Source of the DNA: Rusavskia elegans
Lineage: Eukaryota; Ascomycota; Lecanoromycetes; Teloschistales; Teloschistaceae
Assembly: GCA_011316305.1 (NCBI GenBank)
Contig: SAUG01000067.1
Location: forward strand, 454,841-518,840
Direction: 5' to 3'
DNA: 64,000 nucleotides
Of the stretch, positions 38,337-51,355 are shown piece after piece. The notes beneath the pieces were generated by a model. It saw only the letters and a list, made by a program, of their open reading frames with translations, was not told where the DNA came from and searched no databases. The stretch's first letter is position 1. Each line of letters begins with the position of its first letter. The translations under genes and the position numbers were made by a program.

Positions 38337-40518
38337 ATATATAGATAAATTTCTCTTTTTAAACTTTTTTTTAAACTAGTACTTTTCGATTTATATAACT
38401 ATTTAAAAAGTTTAATACTTTCCTCTATATCTTTATTTTTATCTTTTTCTTTATTTTTAATATTAATTATTCCCGTCTTCTCTTCTATATCTTCATTTTA
38501 ACTATTGAAATTAATATTTCTAGTAAAAGTTTTATTACTTTTAAATTTAGTATTATTATATATAGAAAAGTGTTTTTCTACTATCTAATTCTTTTCGTTA
38601 ATTTTAATAATAATATCTCTATTTTTATTTTCTTTTCTATAAAAAAATTTAATATATTTATTAATCGTATTTCCGCTATAATTAAATTCTTTAGTAAACG
38701 TCGTCTATTTCTTTAAAAAGCTTAGAATTCTAGCGGATTAAAGTTTTTAGAAACCGGTAAAATAGATTATTTATTAATAAATAAAAATACCGATTAGATC
38801 TATATATTTCGTTAAAATTATTTTATTCAGACTATTAATAATAATATTAGATTAGGAAAAATATTAGAAATAAATATTTCTATATTAAATAATTTTATTT
38901 ATACTCGATATATTATTTTAATATATTATTTCGCTCTATTTTTATTTTATTTATTCGGTAGTTATTATTTTTTTCGTAATTTCTATAAGAATTTTAATAT
39001 ATAGATTATTTTTATAATATTATATTATATTTTATTTAGTATATAATATAGTATATATTACTCTATTATATTATTATTAATCCTTTTCTCGATTCTATAA
39101 TCTATTTTCTAATTTTTAATTTTTTATTCTAATACAGCCTTTATTTCTATATCTATATTTTTCTAGAAATCTATTATTTTAAATTTTTTATAATATTTTT
39201 ATATCGTTATATAATATATATTCTATTTTTTATAGAATTTATATTTAATATTAGACTATTTTCAACTCTATTTATTATTTATAATTAATTTAGATTTTAT
39301 AGATAGTAGTTTTGATTTAGATATAATAGATAGAAAATTTTATAATATAGTAAAATAATATAAGTAATAGCTATAGAATTGTCTAAAAGATCTATATATT
39401 ATAATAATAAAATATACTAGAAATTTATAGAAATATATAGATTTATTTAAAATTTTAACCTTCTATTTATAGTATAGCCGACGGTTATTAAAATTATTTT
39501 ATTTTATTTTTAATCTTTTATTTTTTAATAATTATTTACTATAATAAATTATTAATATACTATATATCGTAGTATATTATATTTTAGTTTATTATTAATT
39601 TTTTATTTTTTTAATTTATTATAGTATAAGATATAGTATATACGAATCGAAATAGAAGTAATATAATAATAAAATATAATTAATAATATAAGATTTTTTA
39701 AAACTATTTTAGATAAGAAATTAACTTCGTTTTATAGAAATATAAATAAAATTCGAAGAAATAAAATCGGAAAAGATAAATAAAAAATAAAAGAAAAATT
39801 TATAATATTATAGTATCGAGAATATTCTAAAATAATATAATCTATTTAGTTTAATTAAATATCTATTAAATAAAATAGAACTAGAAATCTAAAATCGTCG
39901 TTTTTTAAGAAATCTATAGATATTAAAAAGATTTCGAATATTTTATTTCTAATATACCGTTCGCTAGACTATATTATAAAAATTTTACCGACGTCGCTAC
40001 TATATATATAAATAAAAGTATCGATAGAATATAAAATATAGTATTAATAATTTTATAAAATACGATAGAAAGATATATAATTACTTTTCTAATAAATAAA
40101 TATATTTTTTTACTATATTATAATATATATCTATTTTTATTCATTTTTTATAGATTATTAACTAACTTTTATTAATATTTAATTTTATACTATTTAGTAA
40201 AAAAATATCTAGTTTATTAAAAAATCAATATAAAATCTAGAAATATAGCCGGAAATATAATAATAGCTAGTTAATAATAAATTTTAAAAAATTAATAGTT
40301 CTAGAAAAACGAAATATATTTATAAAAATATTTAAGAAAAAGATAATATTATTTATATAATATCGATATATAAATTAATAATTTTAGATAACTATTATAT
40401 AAACTCGTATTAAATAGAATATACTACTATTTTATAATATCTACAAATACTTTTATATTTCATTATCTAATATAATTATAAATCGGGTCGGACGGGTTTT
40501 TAAATCGATATTTAATTA
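38337..40518. other. Unassigned RIP-damaged block with a minus-strand hydrophilic frame
   Basis: On the minus strand, 38830 down to 38341 can be read as one Lys-, Glu- and Asn-rich frame of more than 120 codons with few stops. It is possibly a gag or charged N-terminal region of an unknown transposon. The remainder to 40518 shows no recognisable domain. Confidence 0.35.
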
Positions 40519-40876
40519 TTTGTTTTGGTTTTGGTATCCGGTAAACTAGTGATTCGGTAAACAAATCAAGCGTTGGTATACCAGTAATAAATATACGATA
40601 GTAAAACATATATCCAATTTAGATAACGTAAATAACGGTTCTATAGAGTTTTAATTTAAATTTACTTAATAATATAACGTATCTTTCTATCGATAATTTA
40701 ACGTAGAAATCTTTACAAATAAGTATACCTCGTAGTTATCGCTTTTTCTTCTTTTACTAGCAATATAAACTCTATAATACTATACCCTCGCAAGTACTAT
40801 AATTTACTAAAATCTTTTACGTACGTATATATTCCCGTAATAGCTATACCGTAGCTAAACTAGACGGTAGTATCTA
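40519..40876 (-). mobile_element. R950 retroposon copy 4, tail-side part (split by Gypsy K)
   Basis: From tttgttttgg to the K insertion point, matching copy 3 from 37355. The remainder resumes at 49307. ATCTA at 40872-40876 is duplicated at 49307-49311. Confidence 0.75.
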
Positions 40877-41117
40877 TATTATAAGCCATTTGAACTGTCT
40901 GGAACTTATATAGAATTCAGTGGAGATAGAGGCACTAGCCGATGGTATCGGCTGACTAATACGCTGACTAAACCCCGTTAACCGCGGTTTATTAGCTCTA
41001 CGGGATTCGTTATCTAATTAGGTCTAATATTCAGCCTTATTCGCTTATTTATAGAGGAACTTTCTACCTATATAGAAATATCAAGCTATTATTATTATCT
41101 TAAATCGATCTATAATA
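40877..41117 (+). repeat. 5' LTR of element K
   Basis: 241 bp. It shares the run ctaaaccccgttaaccgcgg (near 40971) with the 3' LTR. Visible differences are C/T and G/A transitions. Confidence 0.92.
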
Positions 41118-44100
41118 ATTAATAGTAATAAAAGGTTTATTTATACGTACTATATAATATATATATAGTATTTATATATACTAATTCCCGTTTATAAATA
41201 TTAATAATACTAGCAACGTTATCCGTATTTTCGGAGATATTAATTATTTTAATTAAAGATATTTTATTAGTAGTATTTACTAATTAACTATCGTTTTTTA
41301 CTAATTATATCTTATATATTTAGGTACGATAGGAATAACCCGGTTTATTAATTAGATCCTAATTAATTATAATAGCGACAGATAAGTTATCTCTATCTTT
41401 CGACGATAGTACTATCCTTTTCGGGTACTAGCTCGTCGAATTTATAGATAGAACCGGCCCGAGATATACTACTAATTAGTACTAGAATATACTAGATTTA
41501 TTAAACTTCGTGTATAATAATTATAGCGACTTTAGACTTCCTAAAACCGAAGTAGATAACGCCGTAGGCGTTAAAATAAGATTATTTTCCCGGCTACCCC
41601 GATCGCCTAGATAGCCCGACGAATAGTTAGATAGCGGGACTATAGCGCGAGCTACTATTAAACGTTTTAAAAAGAGTACTACGGAGCTCCGGAACGACCC
41701 TATATATATATAAACTATCGTAAATTATCGAACCTCAACTAAAAGTAAAGAAAAGAAAAATATAGTCGATAAAGTCCTAGTAGATTTCTCTATTTTATCT
41801 AAATCGGGTATAATCCGGAAACCAAATATAACGTAAAGCCGCAGCTCTAATTCTATAATAATATAATTCCTCGAAAAGTTAAAGGAATAGAATATTATAA
41901 TCTAGGTAGAGCTTATAGAACCTCGCTAATAAAGCTAATAGAGGAAGAAAACGCTTTCGCTATCGTTTAAATTTCCTATATTCTTTATTAGAGCCGATAA
42001 ATATAAGAAATTTATTATAGACGATATTAACTACTTCTATCCTTTTTATAATAATAAATCCGCCGAGACCGGGTCTTATATCGAATATATAGGTAAGGAT
42101 ATCTACTTCCGTAACGTCTATATCTTTACCGAACGAGTTAAAGATATCGTTAGGTTAAATAGTAAAGTTAAGGAAAATCTATAATAGTATTCTAATAAAC
42201 TTTTAGATATAGAAAAAAAATATCTAATAAAAGACCTTAATATATAGATTAATACCTTAATTACTCGTTTTAAACTACTAATAGAAGAAGGAATACGTAT
42301 TTTAAATAAAGAAAAGTATACTATCGAGGATATAAGCCGCTATCGCGAACCTCGCGAATATAGCTAGGCTAAACTTCGAGCTATAAAAATCGCCGAAATA
42401 ACTAATATTCGGTAAATTATTATATAGATATAGATAGATCTCGCTATTCCTTTTTATACTACTTTTATCTCTAAACTAATAGATAAGATTACTATTAATA
42501 CGTTCTTTCGATTAATAGATAATTATAAGCTCGAAATCTAGACTCTAGAAAAAGACTACTTCTAATAATTCCGGGAAATACCCTCTAATAACTCTAGCTA
42601 TTAATAAATAAGGAATCCGTTTCTATTCCGACTCTAACTAGTACTAGAAAATCTAGTATATTAATCGATATTTAGTTTCGGTCTTTCCGGATACGAATAT
42701 TAGCGTTCTATAGTTTAATAAATTCTTTAGTCTTTCTAGAAATATTAACCTCCTTTTATTAAAAGAAATCTACTAAAAGCGCCTCTTATTTAAAACAGCG
42801 CGAATTCCCTTCGTTCTATATTTATAAATAGATTAGGAAATCTATAAAGGAATTCCTTTCTAATATAGTAGAACTTTGCGCTAGTATATAGTAATAGACT
42901 TTAGGGACCTTATAATAACTAGTCCTAAAAAAAATCTTACTTCGGCCTAAATTTCTAATATTTAACGCTACTAGCTTCGCTTTAATAAACCTACTAAATA
43001 GGAGTTTATAAAGATATTTATAGCGAGAATTATTCTATTATAGAGGAAATTTACGCCTAATATACCGAATAGGATCCCGTTTATAGATATTATAATAATA
43101 GGTCCGCCGAACCTTATAACGAAGAAATCGAATACTATAATAAAGTTTATAAAGAGTTAGAATATAAAGAAATCAGCTAGAACTTCGTCGATATTAGACT
43201 AAAAGTCTTATATTTATATTAGAAATATAACGTTTTATTCAAGTTATATAATAAATTATTTCAGTATTTTAAAGCCGTTTACTAGAATATAGAAGGTAAT
43301 AAAGCCGAAATATAAATACTTATCGCTAAGAAGTAATCCTCTAGTAAAAAAGATACTTCTATACCTTATATAATCGCTTTAAATAGCGAATAGATTATAG
43401 AAACTGGTTTAGCCTTTAAACGTTTCTATTATACCGTTTTTCTATTAGCTTTCTATCCGGATATATCTAACGCTAAGAATATATATACTAATTTAGAATA
43501 TATAATATTAATAGCTGATAGAAAGTTTATTCTAAAAGGTATCGAAATTAAAAAACTATTAAAAAAGATTCCTATTCGTAGTATAGACGAATAAATCTAT
43601 TAAACCGATAAATTCGCTATTTTTACCTTCTATCTAAAAAGCGATTTAGCTATTATAGAGCTTATAAGGGAAATCTATATTATTAAAAATCTATAAGCTA
43701 ATCTACTACTAGATATAGATATTTTAACTCCGGAAGAAATAATTCTGGATTATTAAAAATAGTAAATTATTATCGGCAGTTATAAAAACCTTAAAGTTAA
43801 CTTTAACTCCTATATATATAAGGAGCCTAACTTTAGATATACTATTAGAGTTTAAAATAATATTATTTTAAAATCTAATAAAGTTATACGAGTCCTAGTA
43901 TAATATTAAAATAATATTCCCGGAAACTATAATTTTTTTTTTCGAACCTAAATTAATATTAACTCTAAAAATAAACTTTAGCTTTAATAGTAGTACTTTT
44001 ACCTATATAGTCGACGCTTTATTTAGCTTCGTAAATATCTATAACGTAAGCTACTCGCTAGTAGTTTTATTTAAACGAATTCGATTTAGAAAAGTTATCG

Positions 44101-47100
44101 AGAATCGATATAAAAGATACTATACCGCCGCTTCTAATCTAATTCCGTTTACAGCAGAATTAATATAGAGTACTATTAAATATACTATTAAAAAATTAAT
44201 AAAGAAAACAGCTATTAAAGCTATAGCGATACTCGCTACCGCCGTAGTTATATAAAATAGGACTGTATATCGTCTAGAATTATCTAATATAGTTAGCGCG
44301 CGGAATATTCTAACGAATTAGAACGCCTTCTATCCGGCTAATAAAGTAAATCTTAATAAAAATTTAGTAAAATTTAGTACGAATCTAGCTAAAAATATCG
44401 AATTCGCTAAATTAACTTTTCCTATTATATCTATTAATCCTAAATTAGAGTAATATCTATCTAATAGTATTACGGTTTATCGTAAACTACTAGTAATATA
44501 ATAACTAGCCGCCGTTACTAAAAAATACTAAAATATATTTACCGATTAGAGACCTATAGTAGATATTTCTAAAAAGGAATAGATACTAATATATTTAAAG
44601 GAAGAAACGAAGTCTACGCCTTTAAAGATTTATAATCTAAACTATATAGACTATTTTAAATTTAATATAACTTTTAATAAATTCTATAAGTAAAATAAAA
44701 TAGAATATTCCGAATAGTTAACGTTTTTTATATACCCTATTTTTATAGTATAGAAGACTTTACTAGATAGTACGAAAAAGAGACAAGTAGTAGTTAATAT
44801 CCGAGGCTTTAACGCTATTATAGAAATAGATAGTTATCCCTTTCTACTATAAACGGATATTATCGCCTTAGTATTAAAGTAACTCTATATTTCTATTATT
44901 AACGCTATAGGATAGTTTTATTAGTTTAGAATCTAACGCCGTAATTATTATAAATTTACTATAGTTTTTTATCGCGGATAGAAATAAATTTCGATAGCGT
45001 TTATAGAATATAAGAGCTTACCGCCGTATATATAGCGCTAGACCGATAAACTATTTCGCCCGTTTAAAGATTTTACTAAAATCTATATAGATAATATTAT
45101 AATCTTTTTATATAGTTTAAAAGAATATTTAGAATATTTAGATTAAGTTTTTATCCTATTCCGGGAAAAACGAGTAAGCTTTATACCTTTTAAGTTATTT
45201 ATATAATATTCTTTAGTTCGTTTACTTAGATAACGTATAATTCTACTAGGAATAACTACTTTAGAAAATAAAATTAAAGTTATTTTAGAAAAGGCTTTTT
45301 CTAAATATTTATAGAATCTAAAAATCTACTTCGGAATAACTAGCTGGCTATATTATATAATCGTAGAATATATATAACTCGCCGAGCTTCTATAGAAAAG
45401 GAAGATACTATTTATAAAAAGACTTGGATAAAGCTTTAAAGGACTTAAACGTAAACTCTAATTAACGAAATTAAAATATAATTCTACTCTAGAGGAAAAG
45501 GAATTATTTCGGGTACTATAAATAGCGTTCGAACTACTAATCTTCCTCTATTATTTCGATTCTATAAAGAAGCTCTATATCGATCTAGATATATTAAAGT
45601 AATTCGGCTTTATAGTAATTATTTACTTTATTAAAGGAAACTCTGATAAAGATTTCCTATCTATTAAAATATAGCTAATAATATTTCTAAATAAATACTT
45701 TAATAACGTTAAATAGAATTATTAGCCTACTAAATTAGAAGTCGCTAGAATTATCTAGATAGTAAAAAGAATTTACTATTTTATTAATTTATTATTAAAG
45801 CTACTAGTAATTATATATACTTATTATTCGGCAGTAGTCCTAATCTCGAAATAGATTTCGTTTAAAATAATAAATATCGATAAACTGAATCTAAAACTCG
45901 TTTATATATTATAATATCTTTCGGCTTTTAATATTAAATTATATTATAAAGTAGATAAAACTAATATTATTCCTAATACTTTATTATAACTCGAGACGAA
46001 GGTTTCTTATACGCCGGTTAAAAATAAAAAAGATATCCTAGATATATTATATAGAAATACCGAGTTTAATAATAAAAAAAATATTCTATAATACGTTCCG
46101 GATACTATTATACCGATATATTATATAACGCTCGTCGAAATAGTAAATAAATTTAAATAACGTATTAAAGAAGGCTACGCTAATAATAAATAATAGACTA
46201 AAATTATTATAATATTATAAATCTAGGAACTAGATTCTAATATTAAAAATAATAAATATCGCGTACTAGATATTAATTTCCGAATATATAACGAATTCCT
46301 CTACTACGTTTCTAGAAATAGTCGAAATCGATTCTATATTCCGGATAAGCTCGTAGACGAAGTTATCGGCGAAGTTTATAACTAATATTATTAAAGGTAT
46401 TATCGTATATATAAAGAATTCTATCTATCGATCTTTATTTATAATATATATAAAAAGATTAAAGAATATATAGAATACTACTAGTAATACTAGTTAAATT
46501 AAACGAAGCGGTATAAATCCTATAGTTCCTTTAATCTAATTCCTCCGAAGATACCGTTTTATATAATTATAATAGACTTCGTATTTATATTATCTATAAA
46601 GTATTCTGCTAAAGATTATATACTAACGATTATATATAAATATACTAAAAAGGTTCTACTAATTTCTAGACAGATTATTTATTCCGCAATTAATTAGACA
46701 AACCTCGTTATTACAGTTTTATTCGAATATTACTAGAGAATTCTATTAACTATTATTAGTAGTAGAGATTATAAATTTATATTATTCTTCTAGCGCTAGA
46801 TTTTCTAAAAGCTAGAAACGAAAATCCTAGTATCTATAGTATATTATTTCTAAACCGATAGATAATCGGAACGAATTAATTAAATAGTAGAAATTAGTTT
46901 TTATTTTTAGCTTACGGAATATCCGGATAAAGATTAGATTAAAGTTATTCTATTTCTATAATTCGCGTTTAATAATATAACCAGCTTTACTATTAATATA
47001 GCCTTTAATAAACTAGTATTAGGCTTTCGATCTAAAGATATAATTAGTATTTTATCGGACCTACTACCGGAAAATATAGAACGCCTAAAATCTATTAAAT

Positions 47101-47577
47101 ACGTAAAAATAGAAAATATAATAGCTTTTAGTACCGTTTTTTCTAAGGTCCGTTATAATAACCTATATAAAACTAGGTCCTTTAAACTAGGTAATAAAGT
47201 TTTCTTAAAACTTTATTACGGATATACGCTACTAGATATTACTAATCGAAAGCTTTCGTTTTAACGAGCTAGTCCGTTTAAAGTAATTCGTAAAATCGGG
47301 TATTTCGTATACGAATTAGAACTTTCTACTACTATAAAAATCTATTCTATTATCTCTATAGCCTAATTAGAACTAGCGCCTATCGGCGATAATTCTTTTA
47401 ACCGGCTTCCGGTTAATAATAAATTTTCTACTATTAAAATAGAATTTCCGGAAGAAAATTCTAACTAATTCGAAGTAGAACGAATTATAGATCGGCGAAA
47501 AGTACGCTAGCGCTTCTAGTATCTAGTTAAATAGAAAGGTTATAGACTATAATATAATAGCTAGTATAGATTATAAG
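41118..47577 (+). pseudogene. Element K gag-pol remnant
   Basis: A chromodomain Gypsy polyprotein. Gag lies at about 41600-42700, with a readable YFIRADKYKK- and GKDIYFRNVYIFTERVKD-like region at 41990-42150. Retropepsin-like sequence lies at about 43560-43800 (LLLDIDILTPEEIILD segment). RT lies at about 44690-45130 (VVVNIRGFNAI, IDSYPFLL, QFYQF and YIDNIIIF segments; the active-site box is mutated to YIDN). RNase H lies at about 45300-45650. Integrase lies at about 46330-47080 with the IDFV and LVLGFRSKD regions, and a C-terminal chromodomain (QYLVK-KGY core) at 47510-47577. Stops are concentrated at former Gln and Trp codons. Inactive. Confidence 0.85.
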
Positions 47578-47588
47578 ATTTAATATCC

Positions 47589-48529
47589 TTCCTGAAAGGC
47601 TCTTATCTGGAGTTATATTAAGTTTTCATATATATATATATGTTTCATCAACGTCATATACGGTAACGACTGTTGTATTTCACGTGCAAAGAAATTTTCA
47701 CAGCCAAAGGTATATTTATCAGGCAAAATTTACAGCGCAGTTAATTATATTGACTACGAGTCCTCTACTATATTTAAATACCATATATTCAGTCCTTTTT
47801 CGACGTTATAAATAATCAGAAGTATCTAATATTTCCGCTATATCTATCTGCTATACTGCGAAGTAATTATATATACTCGTTATATCGGCTTTATTTATTA
47901 TATAACTCGTACCTAAACGTTCCGCTAAATTATTAAAGTACTTTTTAGCCTATCTAGCTTTAAAAGGGTTGCTAGGTAATACGCTAGCTACTATAGCTAG
48001 AAGTTTTACCCGGTCGATTAGGCTAAAAGGGAATAGAAAGGTTAAATAGTACGTTTTAAAGGCGGTAAGGAAAAGATCTAGATTAAAGTCGAAATAGGTT
48101 GCTCTGGCTATAACGAGGTAGTCGACGACCGCGCGGGTAGATATGGTTATTGCGGATATAGAAAGGTACTACCGTCTAGTTTAGCTTGCAGCTATAGCTG
48201 TTACGGGAGTATATACGTACGTAAAGGCTTTTAATAAATTATAGTACTTGCGAGGGGCTAATATTACTAGTAAATAAAGAAGAAACGATAATTACGAGGT
48301 ATATTTATCTATAAAAATCTCTACGTTGGTTAAATTATCGATAAAAGGATACGTTATATTACTAAATAAATTTAAATTAAAATTATATAGAAAGAATCGT
48401 TATTTACGTTAACTAAACTAGGATATAAGTTCTGCTACCGTATATTCAATACTGGTATACTAACGCTTGATTTGTTTACCGAACTACTGGTTTACCGGGT
48501 ACTAAAACCAAAATAAATAAATAAATAAA
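47589..48529 (+). mobile_element. R950 retroposon copy 5, nested in K
   Basis: 941 bp in tail-right orientation. It has the end ttcctgaaaggc, a (TA)n tract near 47632, and the tail ccaaaataaataaataaata. It is flanked by ATTTAATATCC (47578-47588) and ATTTAATATAC (48530-48540), an 11-bp duplication with one mismatch. It is the least RIPped R950 (CA and TG are frequent at 47640-47720), so probably the youngest. It interrupts element K just after the chromodomain. Confidence 0.85.
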
Positions 48530-48540
48530 ATTTAATATAC

Positions 48541-48827
48541 TATATAGATTTTATTAATAAATATAACGAACGTTTTTTCTTTTTATCCAGACTTCGTTAT
48601 TAGTAATAATCTTTTTATATCCTAGCGGTATTATAGTAACCGGAGCTTTAAATATCTATATTACTAGCAGATTTCCTATATCGTTTCGAACTAAAGTTAA
48701 AGCGTTTATAAATTATTATACCTCGTCGGCGCTTTATATATTTAACCTAGTATAATTATATTTCTTTTTATATTCGGCAAGGTACTACTACTATCTATTA
48801 GATTCTAATTCGAAGATTCTATTACTA
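48541..48827 (+). other. Element K 3' untranslated region
   Basis: K sequence between the nested R950 and the tRNA-like unit. No coding domain is recognised. Confidence 0.5.
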
Positions 48828-48958
48828 GGCGCTATAGTATAGTAGTAGTACGTACCGCCTCTATTTAAGCGATAAAGAAATTAGCTCGACCGTTCTATTA
48901 GCCGCTCTTTATTATTTAGGGGCTCTAGTATAGCCCGGGTTCGATTCCTAATAGCGCT
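48828..48958 (+). tRNA. tRNA-like, intron-bearing or SINE-head sequence (decayed)
   Basis: GGCGCTA at 48828-48834 pairs with TAGCGCT at 48952-48958 as a 7-bp acceptor stem (one G-T). tagtatagtagtag at 48835-48848 fits an A box (TGGTATAGTGGTAG) with both TG changed to TA. ggttcgattcc at 48938-48948 is an exact B box, and TTTT follows at 48960. GCCTC (48857-48861) can pair with GGGGC (48919-48923) as an anticodon stem. At 131 nt it needs an intron of about 55 nt or an insert. The T-stem has two mismatches and the anticodon cannot be assigned. A decayed tRNA gene or a tRNA-derived SINE head inside the retrotransposon. Confidence 0.45.
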
Positions 48959-49065
48959 ATTTTCTTTTTAACCTTTTAACGGCTTTATTTTTAACGTTTT
49001 TAAAGTTTTTAAACGTTTAATACGAGCGTATCGAAGGCGATACTATTTTTTCGTTTTATAGTATT

Positions 49066-49306
49066 TATTATAAGCTATTTAAACTATCTAGAGCTTATAT
49101 AAAATTTAGTAGAAGTAGAAATACTAGCCGATAGTATCGGCTAACTAATACGCTAACTAAACCCCGTTAACCGCGGTTTATTAGTTCTACGGGATTCGTT
49201 GCCTAATTAGACCTAGCGTTCAGCCTTGTTCGCTTGTTTATAGAAGAGCTTTCTACCTACATAGAAATATCAAGCTATTATTATTATTTTAAATCGATTT
49301 ATAACA
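49066..49306 (+). repeat. 3' LTR of element K
   Basis: 241 bp, ending ttataaca with the unmutated CA terminus, followed by ATCTA. Confidence 0.92.
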
Positions 49307-49895
49307 ATCTATATCCGTAATAACTATATTTATCTATACGGCCGTTACCTACTTTATTATAGCTAGAGTAACCTATTTTAACTTCGATTAAAATCTTTTT
49401 TTTATCGCCTTTAAAACCTGCTATCCGACCTTTTTACCTTCTTTTAATCTAATTAATCGAGTAAAGCTTCTAGCAATAGTAGCTAGTATACTAACTAGAA
49501 ACCCTATAGCTAGCGACCTTTTAAAAACTATATATACTAAAAAGTAATTTAATAGTTTAACGGAACGTTTAGGTATAGATTATATAATAGATATAGCTAA
49601 AGTAATAGACGTAGATAATTACTTCGTAATATAGTAGAGATATTAGAAGCTAATAGTTATATATAACGTCGAAAAAGAAATAGTAGAGGATTTATAATCG
49701 AATAAAAAGGAAAATAGTTAAATAGAAGTAATTAACTACGCTATAAACTTTACCTGACGAACTATATACCTTTGGCTATAAAAATTTCTTTATACGTAAA
49801 ATATAATAATCTATATCGTATATAACGTCAATAGAATATATATATATATATTAAAATTCAATATAGCTTTAGATAAAAGCCTTCCAGGAAATAAT
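49307..49895 (-). mobile_element. R950 retroposon copy 4, remaining part
   Basis: It resumes the R950 copy broken by K at 40876, with the ctatatccgtaataactata segment, the DRVKLL-type frame region and the (TA)n tract near 49836, ending near gccttccaggaa. Confidence 0.75.
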
Positions 49896-51000
49896 AGATT
49901 TTATAAACGTTAACTATAATAGATACCCGTTGATTATATTAAAAAAAATAGTTAATCGTATATAATACATTCTAATATTATTTTAAAATCTTTTTCTATA
50001 AATATAAAAGATATATTATTGTCTATTTTTTTCAAATAGTATTTATTTAATATCACGTAGCAAATCTGTAATAAAACAGCCAAGATTTAATTTTCGCCAA
50101 TTTTTAAATTATATTATCGAGACGTAATTTAATAATATAAATATTTAAATAGTAGATAGAATTATATTAAACTATATAATAGATATATACAAATATTTAT
50201 CCAATATCAAAATCAAAAATAAAACAATATTAATAAACAATAATTTATCGTAATATACTACGAATTATGATATTAAAATTAGACTAAATTTAAAAATATT
50301 CGTAACTATATTAATTTAAAAATCTAAAGATATATAAAAAGTTTTTTTTAAATATTAAAATTACTATTAGCGATATTTTATTATATCGATACGAGATATA
50401 TTCTAATTGAATCTTTTTCGTTAAAATCTATCTATAGCGTATTAAATTTTTAAAGATCGTAACTAGTTACGAAACCGACGAGTTCGGAACTACGGTCGAT
50501 TATAAAACGTTTCGATAGATAATTAAACTTTTCACGTTAAAATTTTATCAATATTTGGAACTTTTAATATCATTTTACGTAATAATTATAATATTATATA
50601 AATGCTATTTTAGTTTAGTCAAGTTCTACGGCCAATTAAAAATATATTATCTAATATTCTATATCGTAGATTCTATCGCTATTTCATTTTTTTTTTAAAT
50701 AATACGTATATTTACTTTTTTTAACGGAATCTAGTATCGATAGCGACGACGGAATAGAAATAAACAAGTTAAATACAATTGAAAAATATATAATAAATAA
50801 AAAATTAATTTTTAAAATTAATTAAATAATAAAATCTAATATATATACGCCAGCGTTGTCGAATTTAAAATATTTATATAGTGATATAATTTTGCGATAT
50901 AACGCGGAAAGTATATTTTTAATTAAATGAAAAATCCTGTAGAACTAAAGTAGCTTTTCTATATTGTTGCGAGAATTAGTATATTGCGTTGAATTGTTAC
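49896..51000. other. Transition zone between repeats and gene island
   Basis: No repeat family and no gene is recognised. CA and TG become gradually more frequent toward 51000, as expected if RIP spread from the repeats into single-copy flank. Confidence 0.5.
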
Positions 51001-51355
51001 GTTTCGAATATATAACGGAGTTCTTGTCAACCCTAGCACAACCCCGATATAACTCTGAGCAGCCCTAAACAACCCTGAATAGCCTTACGAAAATCTGAAA
51101 CGCTACTTTCAAAGGCTACGGGTGTGTCAAAGGTGCATTCAGAGTGCTACTAGTTTGCTACGAATCAGCTACAAAACCGCTACCAATATGTTACGCCAGG
51201 TCTGAAAGTCCCTATTGATAGCTTCCGCCCTAAACCTCAGTCAAAGCCTCGGTCAAAACAGGAGTGTCATATTAGAAGGTGATCCCGAGTATGCATTCCA
51301 GCCTACGCCATGTCATAGAGGAAACTTAATTACACCCCCCGTGAACTGACTACTG
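51001..51355. other. 3' flank of the ankyrin gene
   Basis: Normal-composition DNA with no frame. At 51029-51080 several CCCTRA-like words recur (aaccctagcac, gccctaaac, aaccctgaa), resembling degenerate telomere-type repeats. Confidence 0.45.

Larger units (their letters stand above)
40877..49306 (+). mobile_element. Gypsy element K, full length, with nested R950
   Basis: It has two 241-bp LTRs (40877-41117 and 49066-49306), termini TATTATAA...TTATAACA (TGTTATAA...TTATAACA before RIP, an 8-bp inverted repeat), and a perfect duplication ATCTA. Inside are gag, retropepsin, RT, RNase H, integrase and a chromodomain, then a nested R950 (47589-48529) and a tRNA-like unit (48828-48958). It is RIPped less severely than the other elements, and its frames can be followed for long stretches. 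Confidence 0.92.

Noticed and set aside
47632..47642. (TA)n tracts as independent microsatellites or origins
   Set aside because: Each lies at the same position within an R950 copy and is part of that repeat.
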